Position numbers and translations under genes: made by a program
Source: CAXBNB01 sp040222275
GTDB taxonomy: Bacteria > Bacteroidota > Bacteroidia > Cytophagales > Cyclobacteriaceae
Assembly (NCBI GenBank): GCA_040222275.1
Contig: JAVKDJ010000072.1
Span: 62,001-126,000, forward strand
Length of the DNA stretch: 64,000 nt
Direction: 5' to 3'
Part shown: piece by piece, positions 50,403-60,730 of the stretch
Layout of the letters: each line of letters starts with the position of its first letter
Numbering within the stretch: the stretch's first letter is position 1
Notes under the pieces: generated by a model
Databases searched by the model: none
What the model was told of the DNA's origin: nothing
The model's input: the letters and a program-made list of their open reading frames with translations, nothing else

Positions 50403-53400
50403 ATGAAAATAAAACTATTACGAATAATTTTTATGATGTCGAAATACACGTTTTCAAGTATCTTGATAATCTGCGCACTGGCAGGTGTATTGTTGGCTTC
50501 CAATGGCAATGCTCAGAAAGCCAGTAGCATAAGGGAGGTCCTGGTCGACATTAAAGTGACAAACTCAAACCTGTCACAGGTGCTTACTGAGATAGAGGCA
50601 AAAACAGACTTTAATTTTGCATACGACAAAAACGACCTGAACAAAAACACCACGATCAGCCTACACTATGAGCAGGCCACTGTGGCCGAGGTACTTATGG
50701 AGTTGTCGAAGGTGTCCAGGTTGCAGTTTAGGCAGATCAACAACTTCATCAACATAAGCAAGCGGAAAAGCAAAGACATTCAACCCGTAGAAGTTGTAAT
50801 AAATAAGCAAATAGACATTTCAGGTAAGGTGACAGACGAAAATGGCGAAGGATTGCCTGGTGCTTCGGTATTGGTTAAAGGTACTACCATTGGTACTACA
50901 ACAGATTTAGAGGGTAATTATAAGCTTGCTGTACCTGAAGGGACAACCCTGGTGTTTTCTTTTGTGGGTTACAAGCTGCATGAAGTAGAAGTGGGGAACA
51001 GAAGTGTTGTAGACGTACAATTGGTAGTGGATGCGGAAACCCTGAACGAAGTAGTGGTCATAGGCTATGGTGAGCAAAAGAAAGCCAGCCTCACGTCTGC
51101 GGTTGCTTCCGTAAATGCTGAAGATATACAATCCATTCCAACATCTCAGCTATCCAACAGCTTGGCAGGAAGACTGCCTGGTGTCCAGATCATCGGAAAT
51201 TCTAGTTTTGTGGGATCTAATTCTACCATAAATATTAGAGGTACCGGTGTGGCCCCACTTTATGTCATAGATAATGTGATTTCTGACAAGTCTCAATTTG
51301 ATGTATTGGATCCGAATGAAGTTCAAACCATTACAGTATTAAAAGATGCAGCAGCGGCGGCCATATATGGTGCCCGGGCATCTGGCGGGGTTGTTTTGGT
51401 AACAACCAGGGGTGGAGAATCCGGAAAAGTGATATTCAATTACAGCAATGTTTTTACTACCAATGAGCTTACCAAGCCTCTTCAAAACTATACAGCAGAG
51501 CAGGAGATTGTTCATATGAACAATATAGCCAAACACAGAAATTTAGCCAGTCCAAACCCTGATCCTAATTTCGAATTACCATTTGGAAACGATGTTCTGG
51601 ACTTTGCCCGCAATGTAAACTATCGAAATGTGAATGACGAGATTTGGCGTTCACCTTCATCCCAACAGCATAACCTGAGCGTTAGGGGTGGATCAGAAAA
51701 TGTTACTTATTTCTTTTCTGCTGGCTTCAACAAATCAAAAGGGTCTTATGACAATACGAACTTTAACAGATATAATTTCAGGGCCAAAGTTGATGCCAAG
51801 ATTACGAAAAATATTACACTTTCTACCAACCTGAGTGGAAATAGAAGGGAAACTGATAGGTTTTACTGGCCTTATGATGGAGATAATGGAGAAGGGTTTG
51901 TTGTTGCAGATTTCTATAGGGCTACTTTCAATTTGTCGAGATTGTATCCATTTTATTCAAGGCTAGATGGTACCCCAAGCTCATCCAATGATCCCGATGC
52001 TGTGGCAGTAGTTCAACCCGCCTGGGGCTTTAACCCAGCTGAGGTTGTCAATGGAGATGGCTATAGAAGGATTCTCTACAATACTTTTAACGGGATTATG
52101 AACCTCAAAATCGACATTCCACAGATAAAAGGCCTGTCGGTGAACGTACAGGGTAATTTCCGTCAGGATGTTAGAAACCAAAAGAACTTTGTCCTTTTAA
52201 ACAGGAGCCTAAGGGTGCAAACAGTAGGAAGTACCGGTGTAGACAGGTTTAGGTTGGCTCCTTTAGTTACCGATGGCAGTGAAGATGTGGTGAACAACCT
52301 GGGTAGGTCTTTTCCTGGTATTGACGAGGCTTTTAGCATAACCGAACGTTATCAATTTAATGGATTCTTAACATATACCAATACTTTTGGTGACCACAAT
52401 GTAAGTGGTATGCTTGGCTTTGAACAAGCAGAATCAAGGTATAAAGGAATAAACGGTACCGCAAGTGAACTGCTTTCTGCTGGCATTGATCAGATTTTAT
52501 CGGCCAGCAATAGTGCGGAAAGGCGTTCGTTCAATGGCTCTGAAAGCAATACCGGACGCTTGTCTTATTTGGGCCGTATCAATTATTCCTTTGCAGATAA
52601 GTATCTGGCCGAATTTTCTTTTCGTCAGGATGGTTCTTATATTTTTCCTGATGGCAACAGGTTTGGGTTCTTTCCTTCTGTATCCTTAGGGTGGAGGATT
52701 TCTGAAGAAGATTTCTTCGATATTTCTTTTATCAACAACCTGAAAGTTAGGGCGTCCAGAGGTAGTACAGGTAGGGATGAGGTAGCACCTTTCCAATTTC
52801 AAAACAATTTCATAAGGGGTTCCTCGTATGTTTTTGAAGGTGGACTAGGAGATGGTATCAGGCCACAAAATGCCACACCTAATCCTAATATTACCTGGGA
52901 AACACATACCACCTGGAATGCCGGGGTTGATGTAGGCCTGTTTGATAATAAACTGGACTTTGTATTTGATATATTCAGAAACAATATTACCGATATCTTG
53001 GCACCTCCAACTGTGACTGTACCCGGAACTTTTGGTTCAAGTTTGCCTTCTACCAATGTGGCTGAAAGAAAGATTTCTGGATTTGAAGTTGCCGTAAACT
53101 ATCGTAAAAGATCGGGTGAAATCCAATATTCTATTGGGGCCAATATGGGATTTGCAAAAGATGAATGGGTAGCATGGCCAGAGGCTGATGGTATTTTTGA
53201 TTTTCAAAGCAGGATTGGCAGGCCAAACAATCGTGTAGTTGGATTTGTGTCTAAAGGCATTATTAGGGACCAGGCTGTAGTAGATGCACTGCCTAATGAT
53301 TTCACCCAATTTGGAAGAAAACCCCAAATGGGAGAGATACTGTTCGAAGACATCAGGGGAGCAAGTTTTTCCGAAGGGCCTGATGGTGTTGTGGATGGAA

Positions 53401-53912
53401 ATGATATAACCGTTTTGTCGGAGAATACCACCCCTAGAATAAACTATGGTATAAGTGGAAATTTGAGGTGGAAAGGGATTGTTGTAGATCTGTTTTTCCA
53501 GGGAGTTGGAGCTTATGATAAGTATGTATCTACCCGAAATACCAGCAATGGAGGTGTTTTTCAACAAGCAAGGCCATATTTTCAACTCTGGACTGAGGCC
53601 TGGTCTGAAGAAAACCCCAACGGCAAATACCCTCGGGTAGAAAACAACTGGGGCCAGATTGAAAATGGGCATGGAGTGTCTAATTTCTGGCAAAGAAGCG
53701 GATCTTACCTAAGGTTGAAAAATGTGAACATTGCTTATGAATTGCCCAAGTCAATCATCAGTAAAGTAGGAATTGAAAAATTCACCGTTTTTGTTAACGG
53801 TACGAATTTGCTGGTAATTTCAGGTTTCGATGAATATGACCCGGAGCAAGCTACCTTAGATTCTTACCCCATTTTCAAAACCTTTTCTGGAGGTATCAAT
53901 TTCTCATTTTAA
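50403..53912 (+). CDS. susC: SusC/RagA TonB-linked outer-membrane receptor with STN signalling domain (locus 2)
   Basis: A 1169-residue importer. Signal peptide to about residue 37 (LIICALAGVLLASNGNAQ), STN domain (about 45-115; NSNLSQVLTEIEAKTDFNFAYDKNDL), carboxypeptidase-like sandwich (about 140-220; DISGKVTDENGEGLPGASVLV, GTTTDLEGNYKL), NEVVVIGYGEQKKASLT, plug (LSNSLAGRLPGVQI, PLYVIDNVISD, TITVLKDAAAAAIYGARASGGVVLVTT) and a barrel ending FDEYDPEQATLDSYPIFKTFSGGINFSF. The STN domain links it to the FecR/sigma pair upstream. Only moderate likeness to the receptor of locus 1, so a different glycan is likely. Operon with the SusD gene 11 bp downstream. Confidence 0.96.
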   Translation: MKIKLLRIIFMMSKYTFSSILIICALAGVLLASNGNAQKASSIREVLVDIKVTNSNLSQVLTEIEAKTDFNFAYDKNDLNKNTTISLHYEQATVAEVLMELSKVSRLQFRQINNFINISKRKSKDIQPVEVVINKQIDISGKVTDENGEGLPGASVLVKGTTIGTTTDLEGNYKLAVPEGTTLVFSFVGYKLHEVEVGNRSVVDVQLVVDAETLNEVVVIGYGEQKKASLTSAVASVNAEDIQSIPTSQLSNSLAGRLPGVQIIGNSSFVGSNSTINIRGTGVAPLYVIDNVISDKSQFDVLDPNEVQTITVLKDAAAAAIYGARASGGVVLVTTRGGESGKVIFNYSNVFTTNELTKPLQNYTAEQEIVHMNNIAKHRNLASPNPDPNFELPFGNDVLDFARNVNYRNVNDEIWRSPSSQQHNLSVRGGSENVTYFFSAGFNKSKGSYDNTNFNRYNFRAKVDAKITKNITLSTNLSGNRRETDRFYWPYDGDNGEGFVVADFYRATFNLSRLYPFYSRLDGTPSSSNDPDAVAVVQPAWGFNPAEVVNGDGYRRILYNTFNGIMNLKIDIPQIKGLSVNVQGNFRQDVRNQKNFVLLNRSLRVQTVGSTGVDRFRLAPLVTDGSEDVVNNLGRSFPGIDEAFSITERYQFNGFLTYTNTFGDHNVSGMLGFEQAESRYKGINGTASELLSAGIDQILSASNSAERRSFNGSESNTGRLSYLGRINYSFADKYLAEFSFRQDGSYIFPDGNRFGFFPSVSLGWRISEEDFFDISFINNLKVRASRGSTGRDEVAPFQFQNNFIRGSSYVFEGGLGDGIRPQNATPNPNITWETHTTWNAGVDVGLFDNKLDFVFDIFRNNITDILAPPTVTVPGTFGSSLPSTNVAERKISGFEVAVNYRKRSGEIQYSIGANMGFAKDEWVAWPEADGIFDFQSRIGRPNNRVVGFVSKGIIRDQAVVDALPNDFTQFGRKPQMGEILFEDIRGASFSEGPDGVVDGNDITVLSENTTPRINYGISGNLRWKGIVVDLFFQGVGAYDKYVSTRNTSNGGVFQQARPYFQLWTEAWSEENPNGKYPRVENNWGQIENGHGVSNFWQRSGSYLRLKNVNIAYELPKSIISKVGIEKFTVFVNGTNLLVISGFDEYDPEQATLDSYPIFKTFSGGINFSF

Positions 53913-53923
53913 TTTTTAGAAAG

Positions 53924-55660
53924 ATGAAAAATATAATAAGAACAATTTTTATGTCATTGGCATTGTTCATGTTTCAGGCTTGTACCGATGTGTTGGATGT
54001 GGACAATCTTTCTGCTTTTGATCCCGGGGCAACCTGGAACGACCCACAATTAGCGAATGCCTACCTTACCAATATCTATAGGGAGGTAATGCCCGCAGCA
54101 TGGCCAACAGGCAGCAGTGCTGTAGACAGTGGCCACCCGGCCGATGAGACTGTGGGAGTATTTGGCCCCAACGCTATTACCGAAAATAGTCATAGCTGGA
54201 GTGGGTCATTTGACAACCAATACCGGGATATAAGGACGATAAATATCTTGCTGGCCGAAATAGATGAGGGCAGCCTGGAACCAGTCATCAGAAATACCAT
54301 AGTAGGGCAGGCTTTATTTCTTCGGGCGTGGAGCTATTTCAATTTGTTGCGGGTCTATGGTGGTGTGCCGCTGATTTTTGAGCCACAAGGGTTGAATGAC
54401 GAGCTGTTAGTGGCCAGGGCTTCATCACTTGAAACATTTAATGCAATTATTGCAGATTTAGATGAAGCCATCAAGTTGCTTGATGGCCAGAAGTTTGCTG
54501 AAAATGACAAGGGTAGGATTGGTTTGGCTAGTGCTCTGGCTTTTAAAGGCAGGGTAGCGCTGTATATGGCCAGTCCTTTGTTTAATCCTGATGCTCCCTA
54601 TAGCAACCAATATTGGGCGGCAGCACTGTCAGCCACAGAGACAGCTAAAACACAACTGGAGAACATGGGATTCGGCTTAAATTCAAGTTACCCGGATATT
54701 TGGTCTGTGAGCAATGAGGGCAATACTGAAGCTGTGCTTACGGTTAAATTTACCGATCCTGACAGGTCTAACGGTAGAAGGGAAGACAGGGTACGTCCAC
54801 TTACCCAGTCCAAAAACGCAACCGGAGGTGACCAGCCGCTATGGAAACATGTGGCCGCTTACCCTATGGCTGATGGGTATAGCCCAGGCACATCACCTAA
54901 TTATAGCTACAGCCTACAGACCTATTGGGAAAATAGAGACCCGAGGTTTTACACCAATGTGGTGTACAACGGGGCTATTTTTGAATTGAGCGGAATTACA
55001 GGAAGAAGACAATATACAGATGCGCTATTGGCTGATGCGGAGGATGGTTTTGATGAGGCATCTGAATTTGCCAGAACAGGGTTCTATACAAGAAAGGGCT
55101 TGCAGGAAGACCTGATTGTAGAACAAGTGGCCTTAAATGATGTGGACTGGATTGAGATCAGGTATGCCGAAGTGCTACTAAATTTTGCAGAGGCAGCCAA
55201 CGAAAATGGAAGGACAGATGATGCCCTGGAAGTGTTGAAAGAGATAAGAAAGAGGGCTGGAATAGAACCAGGTGCCGGGGATGAGTATGGATTGGCAGGT
55301 GTTGTCTCTCAGGTAGATGTGCGTGAAGCCATTCGAAATGAGCGATACATAGAGTTTGCCTATGAAGGGAAAAGGTTTTGGGACCTAAAAAGATGGAGGA
55401 TGCTCCATGAGTTGGACGGAGAGACGGAAGAAGGGTTGAGGTCTGTATTAAGGGGAGGTAAAGACCCGGGCAAAGGACAATTTGATTATTTGCCAACCGA
55501 TTTTGATTATGAAGTGGTGCCCATTTTAAATGCAACTTTTACAGAACATACCGTACCAGAGAGTTACTATTTTGCCCCCATTCCTTTGAGTCAGATTCAG
55601 AGGAATAGCAATCTTGTTCAGAATAAAGATTGGGGCGGGGCATTTGATCCGACGTTTTGA
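53924..55660 (+). CDS. susD: SusD/RagB outer-membrane glycan-binding lipoprotein (locus 2)
   Basis: A 578-residue surface lipoprotein, larger than that of locus 1. Lipobox ALFMFQAC (Cys20) followed by TDVLDVDN. SusD features: DPQLANAYLTNIYREVM, VGQALFLRAWSYFNLLRVYGGVPLIFEP, GLASALAFKGRVALYMASPLFNP, the late WIEIRYAEVLLNFAEAANENG and REAIRNERYIEFAYEGKRFWDLKRWRML, and the closing YYFAPIPLSQIQRNSNLVQN. The ligand is not known. Followed by a 250-base gap holding a strong terminator. Confidence 0.96.
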   Translation: MKNIIRTIFMSLALFMFQACTDVLDVDNLSAFDPGATWNDPQLANAYLTNIYREVMPAAWPTGSSAVDSGHPADETVGVFGPNAITENSHSWSGSFDNQYRDIRTINILLAEIDEGSLEPVIRNTIVGQALFLRAWSYFNLLRVYGGVPLIFEPQGLNDELLVARASSLETFNAIIADLDEAIKLLDGQKFAENDKGRIGLASALAFKGRVALYMASPLFNPDAPYSNQYWAAALSATETAKTQLENMGFGLNSSYPDIWSVSNEGNTEAVLTVKFTDPDRSNGRREDRVRPLTQSKNATGGDQPLWKHVAAYPMADGYSPGTSPNYSYSLQTYWENRDPRFYTNVVYNGAIFELSGITGRRQYTDALLADAEDGFDEASEFARTGFYTRKGLQEDLIVEQVALNDVDWIEIRYAEVLLNFAEAANENGRTDDALEVLKEIRKRAGIEPGAGDEYGLAGVVSQVDVREAIRNERYIEFAYEGKRFWDLKRWRMLHELDGETEEGLRSVLRGGKDPGKGQFDYLPTDFDYEVVPILNATFTEHTVPESYYFAPIPLSQIQRNSNLVQNKDWGGAFDPTF

Positions 55661-55843
55661 TGCGTCCTCCAAACCGGTAAACTAGTCGAAAGGATTTTTC
55701 GGGGTTCTGCCCTCATATATGGCAGTACCTGAAACATGACAAATTAATTTTCGATCTTATACCGGATTGGAATCAATGAAATTCCTAATGAAACTACTTC
55801 AGGGATAACTGGTATCAAAAGTTTTTATTGATTTAGTTTAAGA

Positions 55844-55882
55844 AGAGGTCACTTAATATCATGGGAGTGACCTCTTTTTTTT
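55844..55882 (+). terminator. intrinsic terminator after susD (locus 2)
   Basis: Perfect 10-bp stem AGAGGTCACT (55844-55853) / AGTGACCTCT (55866-55875), loop of 12, followed by a run of seven more T (55876-55882). It ends the SusC/D transcript and lies 33 bases before the next gene. The rest of the gap 55661-55843 shows nothing else. Confidence 0.92.
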
Positions 55883-55914
55883 AACACAAGTATGTAGTGC
55901 AATCGGCAGAGGTT

Positions 55915-57711
55915 ATGAGCTTATTAAAGTTTTTCTTATTACTCTTTTGTGGGACAACTGTCTATGGTCAGGGCTTTGAACATATCAGGACTTTAGGGCA
56001 AAAGAGCGAAATACAAAAGGGAAATGGAATATCGGTAGCAGATTATGACAACAATGGCAGTTTGGATGTGTACATTGTAGCAGCTGAAGCCTACGATCCC
56101 CTTGACAGATCCACCTGGAACCGACTACTCAAAAATGTAAATGGAAGTTTTGTGGATGCAACTGAACAGTCCGGTTTGCTCCATTTCCAATACAACCAGA
56201 ACAAACCAGCAGAGATGGGGATTAAGATGGGTGCAAGTTGGGGAGATTTTAATAACGATGGCTACCCAGACCTTTTTTTGACCAATTATGGATTGGATCA
56301 ACTATGGGAGAACAATGGGGACGGAACTTTCACGGATATCACGGAAAATGCCGGGGTGGCGGGTTGTGAATGTTATAGCTCGAGCAGTGTCTGGTGGGAC
56401 TACAATGTTGATGGCAAATTGGATTTATACGTGAGCGATTGGAACCAACCCAACAGGCTTTTTAGAAACGATGGGGAGGGCAGGTTTTCTGATGTAAGTA
56501 CAGAGAGCAATCTAGCGGTAGGCCTGCAAACATGGACGGCTTTGCCTATAGATGTAAACTACGATACTTACCCGGATTTGTACCTAATGAACGACTTTGC
56601 TGATAACGACCTATTTGTCAATCAGAAAGATGGTACCTTTTTGGAGGCCACCAAAGAATACAGGCTAAATGATATAGGACATGGTATGGGAGTAGATGTC
56701 TGCGACCTGTTTGGAGATGGTGATTTTGATATTTACTTGACCAATATATGGCAGGAACATCCAAACCCTTTCTTTGTAAACAAAGGAATTGGTTTTAGAA
56801 ATGAGTGGCTACACAGGGGTTTTAAGGATGCAGGATGGGGATGGGGTGTTCGTTTTCTCGATATGGACCATGATACAGATGAAGACATGTACCTGGTAAA
56901 CCAGCAACATTTTTTGGCAAATGGCCCGGACTATAACAGGCTGTTTGTAGCATCCGATAACAAGTTTGAAGAAAGTGCCTCAAAATACGGCGTAAACAAT
57001 GAGAATGATGGAAGAGGCTTGGTTGTATTTGATTACAACAACGATGGCGACCTTGATATGGCCTTTACCAATTGGGGGCATAGCCCGGTGCTTTACAGCA
57101 ATACTATTGAAAAAAAGGGAAATTGGATTAAAGTAGATCTTGAAGGTACAAAGAGCAATAGAAATGCTTTTGGGGCTGTACTGAAAATAAAAACAGGGGA
57201 AAAACTTCAACATCGCCTCAATCATGGAGCCAATTTTCTCGGGCAGGATATAAAGCCACTTCATTTTGGGCTGGGAAATAGTGGTTCGATAGATGAGCTA
57301 GTCATTTTTTGGCCAAGTGGATTGATAGAAAAAGTGTATGGCATAGGTGCCAACCAATCTGTGAAATTTGTGGAAGGCCAGCAGCAAGAAGTGATTGGTG
57401 AAACTTATGGAAGCATGAAGAAGCCAGTAGTGGCTACAATAGATAATGAAAGTCAGGTTTTTACATGGAAGGCTTATCCTAATCCATTTTCAGACCATGT
57501 TAAAATTCAATTTAGTGGTGTGCTCCAAGGGGAAGTGGGTGTGGAAATAGTAGGTGTTTCCGGTGTTGTTTATTTTTCCAGAAAGTACAAAATGCAGGGT
57601 GCGCCCTTGGAGATCATAGTGCCTGAAGTTAAAACCTTGACAAAAGGGATTTATTTTGTTCGTATAAATAATGGAGGTCAGGAAGTGTCCAGGAAGATTA
57701 TAAAAAACTAA
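55915..57711 (+). CDS. CRTAC1-type FG-GAP/UnbV protein with T9SS sorting domain
   Basis: Secreted propeller protein of about 598 residues. ATG 55915 gives the signal MSLLKFFLLLFCGTTVYGQ; a GTG six codons earlier is less likely. FG-GAP/VCBS repeats fill residues about 30-390 (DYDNNGSLDVYIV, DFNNDGYPDLFLTNYG, DYNVDGKLDLYVSDW, DVNYDTYPDLYLMND, DYNNDGDLDMAFTNWG). An ASPIC/UnbV domain follows (KVDLEGTKSNRNAFGAVLKI, HFGLGNSGSIDELVIFWPSG). The last 80 residues are a type A T9SS C-terminal domain (AYPNPFSDHVKIQF, KGIYFVRINNGGQEVSRKIIKN), so it should be released or anchored at the cell surface. No enzyme domain is seen. First gene after the terminator, so it may have its own promoter. Confidence 0.92.
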   Translation: MSLLKFFLLLFCGTTVYGQGFEHIRTLGQKSEIQKGNGISVADYDNNGSLDVYIVAAEAYDPLDRSTWNRLLKNVNGSFVDATEQSGLLHFQYNQNKPAEMGIKMGASWGDFNNDGYPDLFLTNYGLDQLWENNGDGTFTDITENAGVAGCECYSSSSVWWDYNVDGKLDLYVSDWNQPNRLFRNDGEGRFSDVSTESNLAVGLQTWTALPIDVNYDTYPDLYLMNDFADNDLFVNQKDGTFLEATKEYRLNDIGHGMGVDVCDLFGDGDFDIYLTNIWQEHPNPFFVNKGIGFRNEWLHRGFKDAGWGWGVRFLDMDHDTDEDMYLVNQQHFLANGPDYNRLFVASDNKFEESASKYGVNNENDGRGLVVFDYNNDGDLDMAFTNWGHSPVLYSNTIEKKGNWIKVDLEGTKSNRNAFGAVLKIKTGEKLQHRLNHGANFLGQDIKPLHFGLGNSGSIDELVIFWPSGLIEKVYGIGANQSVKFVEGQQQEVIGETYGSMKKPVVATIDNESQVFTWKAYPNPFSDHVKIQFSGVLQGEVGVEIVGVSGVVYFSRKYKMQGAPLEIIVPEVKTLTKGIYFVRINNGGQEVSRKIIKN

Positions 57712-57889
57712 CCAACACCTTCTTTTTAAATTATTGGTATTTCGATAAAAAGGCCATATCGAAAACAACACTTGAAACCCATCTGGTAAATCCTCAAATT
57801 ACACCACACTTATTAAAAAGAGGTTAAAAACCATATACAAAAAACTAACACTGAAATAAATAATCTAACTACAAGCTGAACGAAAAAGA

Positions 57890-60706
57890 ATGAATACACT
57901 TACAAGCAAAATATTTTTAATGCTTTGGTTTAGTGCCATCCAGTTGTGGGCACATCCCGACAACCTCGACCAGGCCAAGCTGTCGGGCATGGATGTAAAC
58001 AAAATCGAGCAACCCTGGTGGAAAGCCCAATCGAACCGGGCGATTACAGGCGAGAAAATACAGGTAGCAGGCCAGCCATACAAAAACGGTATAGGCACCA
58101 TATCGAGAAGTACCATTGTGGTATATCTTGATGGAAAGACAGAGCAGTTTACGACTAAAGCGGGCATACAAGATCCTTTGGAGAAAATAGGTGAAGTAAA
58201 ATTCAACGCACTGGGAGACGGCACCAAACTTTTTTATAAAGAAGAAGGGGACAACCGCAGGTTTGTAGGCATAGCCAATACAGAAACCTCCATAGCATCC
58301 GGATCTGTCAGGTTTGTGATAAAAGGAGACGGCAAGGTTCTCTGGAAAAGTAAAAAGGTAAAAGGAGGTAGTAAGCCTCTGGATGTAGACCTGAAAGTAA
58401 AAGGTGTGCAACTGCTTGAGTTGGAAGTAGAAGATGCCGGAGACGGGGTGTCTGGCGATCATGCCGTTTGGATAGACCCTACCTGCTATTTTGCAGGGTT
58501 TCGTCCGCAAATAGTAGATAGTAACTATTTGGCACGCATGCAAAAAGCCGATGGGCAATTTGCATCGACCATAGCGCCACTCGTACAGCAGCTGCCCAAA
58601 ACGTCTACAGCCTATACAGATGGAGTACAGCAAGACTGGTTGGTGGAAAAAGTGACACTGCCATCGCAGGTGATGCAGGGAGAAAGCGAAAAAGAAATCA
58701 TACTTTCTAATGGGCTGGTAAGCCGTACGTTCAGGGTGAGCCCCAACTGCGCTACGGTAGATTTTACTAATCTGGTGACAGGCGAAACCATGTTGCGGGG
58801 TGTGGGACCCGAAGCACTCCTTACCATAGATGGAGAAGAATATTGGGTGGGAGGGCTCGATGGTCAGGTAGAGTACGGTTACCTCAAAAGAGAGTGGCTC
58901 GACCAGATGTGGAGCCCTGCAGGGTCGTTTCAGGTTCAAACTTTTAGAGTAGAAGAAATAAAACCCCGAATCAACTGGAAAAACAGGCGATGGGCGTTGG
59001 TAGAAAAAGAACCAACCAGAGGAAAGGAACTGGTCTTTGAATATGCGCATACTGACTTGCCTGGTACAAAAGTAGAAGTGCATTACGAAATCTACGATGG
59101 CATACCGCTGATCAGTAAGTGGTTTACCATTCACAATAAGGGAGATAAGGACATAACACTGGATAGCTTTGTGGCCGAGCAGCTGGCCATGATAGAACCC
59201 GAAAGTGCGGTGGAGCGTGGGGAAACAGGCTGGATGTTGCCCAATATCCATGTGGAGAGTGATTACGAATTTCACGCTATGAGTATGAAAGGGGCCAATC
59301 AGGTGGTGCACTGGGAAAAAGACCCTCGCTATACCTCACAAGCCAACTATCCACGAAATACGCCTTGCTTGCTGGAGTGCAAGCTGCCGTTGGGACCTAA
59401 TGAAACGATAGAAAAGGGACAGGTATTTGAATCTTTCCGGGTTTGGGAACTGCCATATGATAACCACGACCGTCAACGAAAAGGATTGACAACCAACAGA
59501 ATGTACAACGTGCTGGCACCCTGGACTACAGAAAACCCGCTCTTTTTGCACCTGACCACTACAGACGAACAGAAAGTCAAAACCGCGATAGACCAGTGCA
59601 AAGAAACAGGCTATGAGATGGTGATACTCAGCTTTGGCAGTGGGCTGAATATGGAAGATACATCGCGCCAAAACATAGAAAAATTTAAGGCCCTGGCAGA
59701 TTATGCACACGAGCGTGGTATCGAATTGGGAGGGTATTCACTGCTGTCGAGCAGGTGGATAAGTGAAGAAGTAGACGTGATAAACCCCAAAACAGGTAAG
59801 CGGGGAGGGGTGATCCATGGTAGCTCTCCCTGCCTCAACAGCCAGTGGGGGATAGACTACTTCAAAAAGCTGAAAACCTTCTTTGAAAAAACCGGTTTCG
59901 ACCTGCTGGAGCATGATGGCTCATACCCTGGTCAGTTTTGTGCCTCTACCTCGCATGTAGCTCACAAAGGAGTGGAAGATTCGCAGTGGAAAGCATGGAA
60001 AAGGATCACAGATTATTATAAGTGGAGCAATGAAAATGGCATATCACTCAATATACCCGATTGGTATTACCTCAGTGGCAGCACCAAAAACGGGATAGGC
60101 TATAGGGAAGTAAACTGGTCGCTACCCAGGGAGCGACAGCTGGTGCTGGGGCGCCAAAACATCTACGATGGCACCTGGGAGCGGATGCCCAGTATGAGTT
60201 GGACTTTTGTGCCGCTCACCCAGTATCATGGTGGAGGAGCAGCTGCTACCATCGAACCGCTCGATGAGCACCTGGATGCCTACGAGGCACACATGCTGCA
60301 AAACTACGGTACGGGTGTGCAAGCCTGCTACCGTGGGCCAAGGCTATACGATACCGAGAGAACCAAACAGACGGTGATCAAAGTAGTAAAATGGTATAAA
60401 AAATACAGGGAGATACTGAACTCACCCATCGTTCACCTGAAGCGGGCCGATGGTAGGGGTATTGACGGTATGATGCATGTCAATCCTGAGTTGACCGAAA
60501 AAGGTTTTGTCATGTACTTTAACCCCACGAGCGAAGCGATAGTAAAGAAAGTGAAAATTCCCATGTACTACACCGGATTGCACGATAGGGCTACCATATC
60601 CATACAAGAAGGGGAAGCGAAAACCTACACGGTAGATCGCGATTACAATGTGGAGGTAGAAATTGAAGTGCCCGCCATGGGCAATACATGGTTGGTGATA
60701 GAATAA
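57890..60706 (+). CDS. exported NPCBM-domain glycoside-hydrolase-like protein (alpha-galactosidase-like barrel)
   Basis: A 938-residue exported protein. Signal peptide MNTLTSKIFLMLWFSAIQLWA. An NPCBM-type sugar-binding domain spans about residues 45-200 (PYKNGIGTISRSTIVVYLDGK, FVIKGDGKVLWKSKKVKGG, LLELEVEDAGDGVSGDHAVWIDP). A beta-sandwich follows (about 240-520; ILSNGLVSRTFRVSPNCATVDF) and then a TIM-barrel-like part (about 560-860; CKETGYEMVILSFGSG, GIELGGYSLLSSRW, TGFDLLEHDGSYPGQFC). The layout is like GH27/GH36/GH97-type alpha-glycosidases, with Asp/Glu of LLEHDGSYPG as a possible catalytic residue, but I cannot assign a GH family by eye. Followed by a related-layout lipoprotein 25 bp downstream; both are probably the catabolic part of locus 2. 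Confidence 0.75.
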   Translation: MNTLTSKIFLMLWFSAIQLWAHPDNLDQAKLSGMDVNKIEQPWWKAQSNRAITGEKIQVAGQPYKNGIGTISRSTIVVYLDGKTEQFTTKAGIQDPLEKIGEVKFNALGDGTKLFYKEEGDNRRFVGIANTETSIASGSVRFVIKGDGKVLWKSKKVKGGSKPLDVDLKVKGVQLLELEVEDAGDGVSGDHAVWIDPTCYFAGFRPQIVDSNYLARMQKADGQFASTIAPLVQQLPKTSTAYTDGVQQDWLVEKVTLPSQVMQGESEKEIILSNGLVSRTFRVSPNCATVDFTNLVTGETMLRGVGPEALLTIDGEEYWVGGLDGQVEYGYLKREWLDQMWSPAGSFQVQTFRVEEIKPRINWKNRRWALVEKEPTRGKELVFEYAHTDLPGTKVEVHYEIYDGIPLISKWFTIHNKGDKDITLDSFVAEQLAMIEPESAVERGETGWMLPNIHVESDYEFHAMSMKGANQVVHWEKDPRYTSQANYPRNTPCLLECKLPLGPNETIEKGQVFESFRVWELPYDNHDRQRKGLTTNRMYNVLAPWTTENPLFLHLTTTDEQKVKTAIDQCKETGYEMVILSFGSGLNMEDTSRQNIEKFKALADYAHERGIELGGYSLLSSRWISEEVDVINPKTGKRGGVIHGSSPCLNSQWGIDYFKKLKTFFEKTGFDLLEHDGSYPGQFCASTSHVAHKGVEDSQWKAWKRITDYYKWSNENGISLNIPDWYYLSGSTKNGIGYREVNWSLPRERQLVLGRQNIYDGTWERMPSMSWTFVPLTQYHGGGAAATIEPLDEHLDAYEAHMLQNYGTGVQACYRGPRLYDTERTKQTVIKVVKWYKKYREILNSPIVHLKRADGRGIDGMMHVNPELTEKGFVMYFNPTSEAIVKKVKIPMYYTGLHDRATISIQEGEAKTYTVDRDYNVEVEIEVPAMGNTWLVIE

Positions 60707-60730
60707 AGTAAGAATATAAATAAGTATAAA

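Noticed and set aside
57917..59311. Reverse open frame of 464 codons
   Set aside because: It is antisense to the NPCBM glycoside-hydrolase-like gene, which has a signal peptide, domain pattern and operon position on the forward strand.
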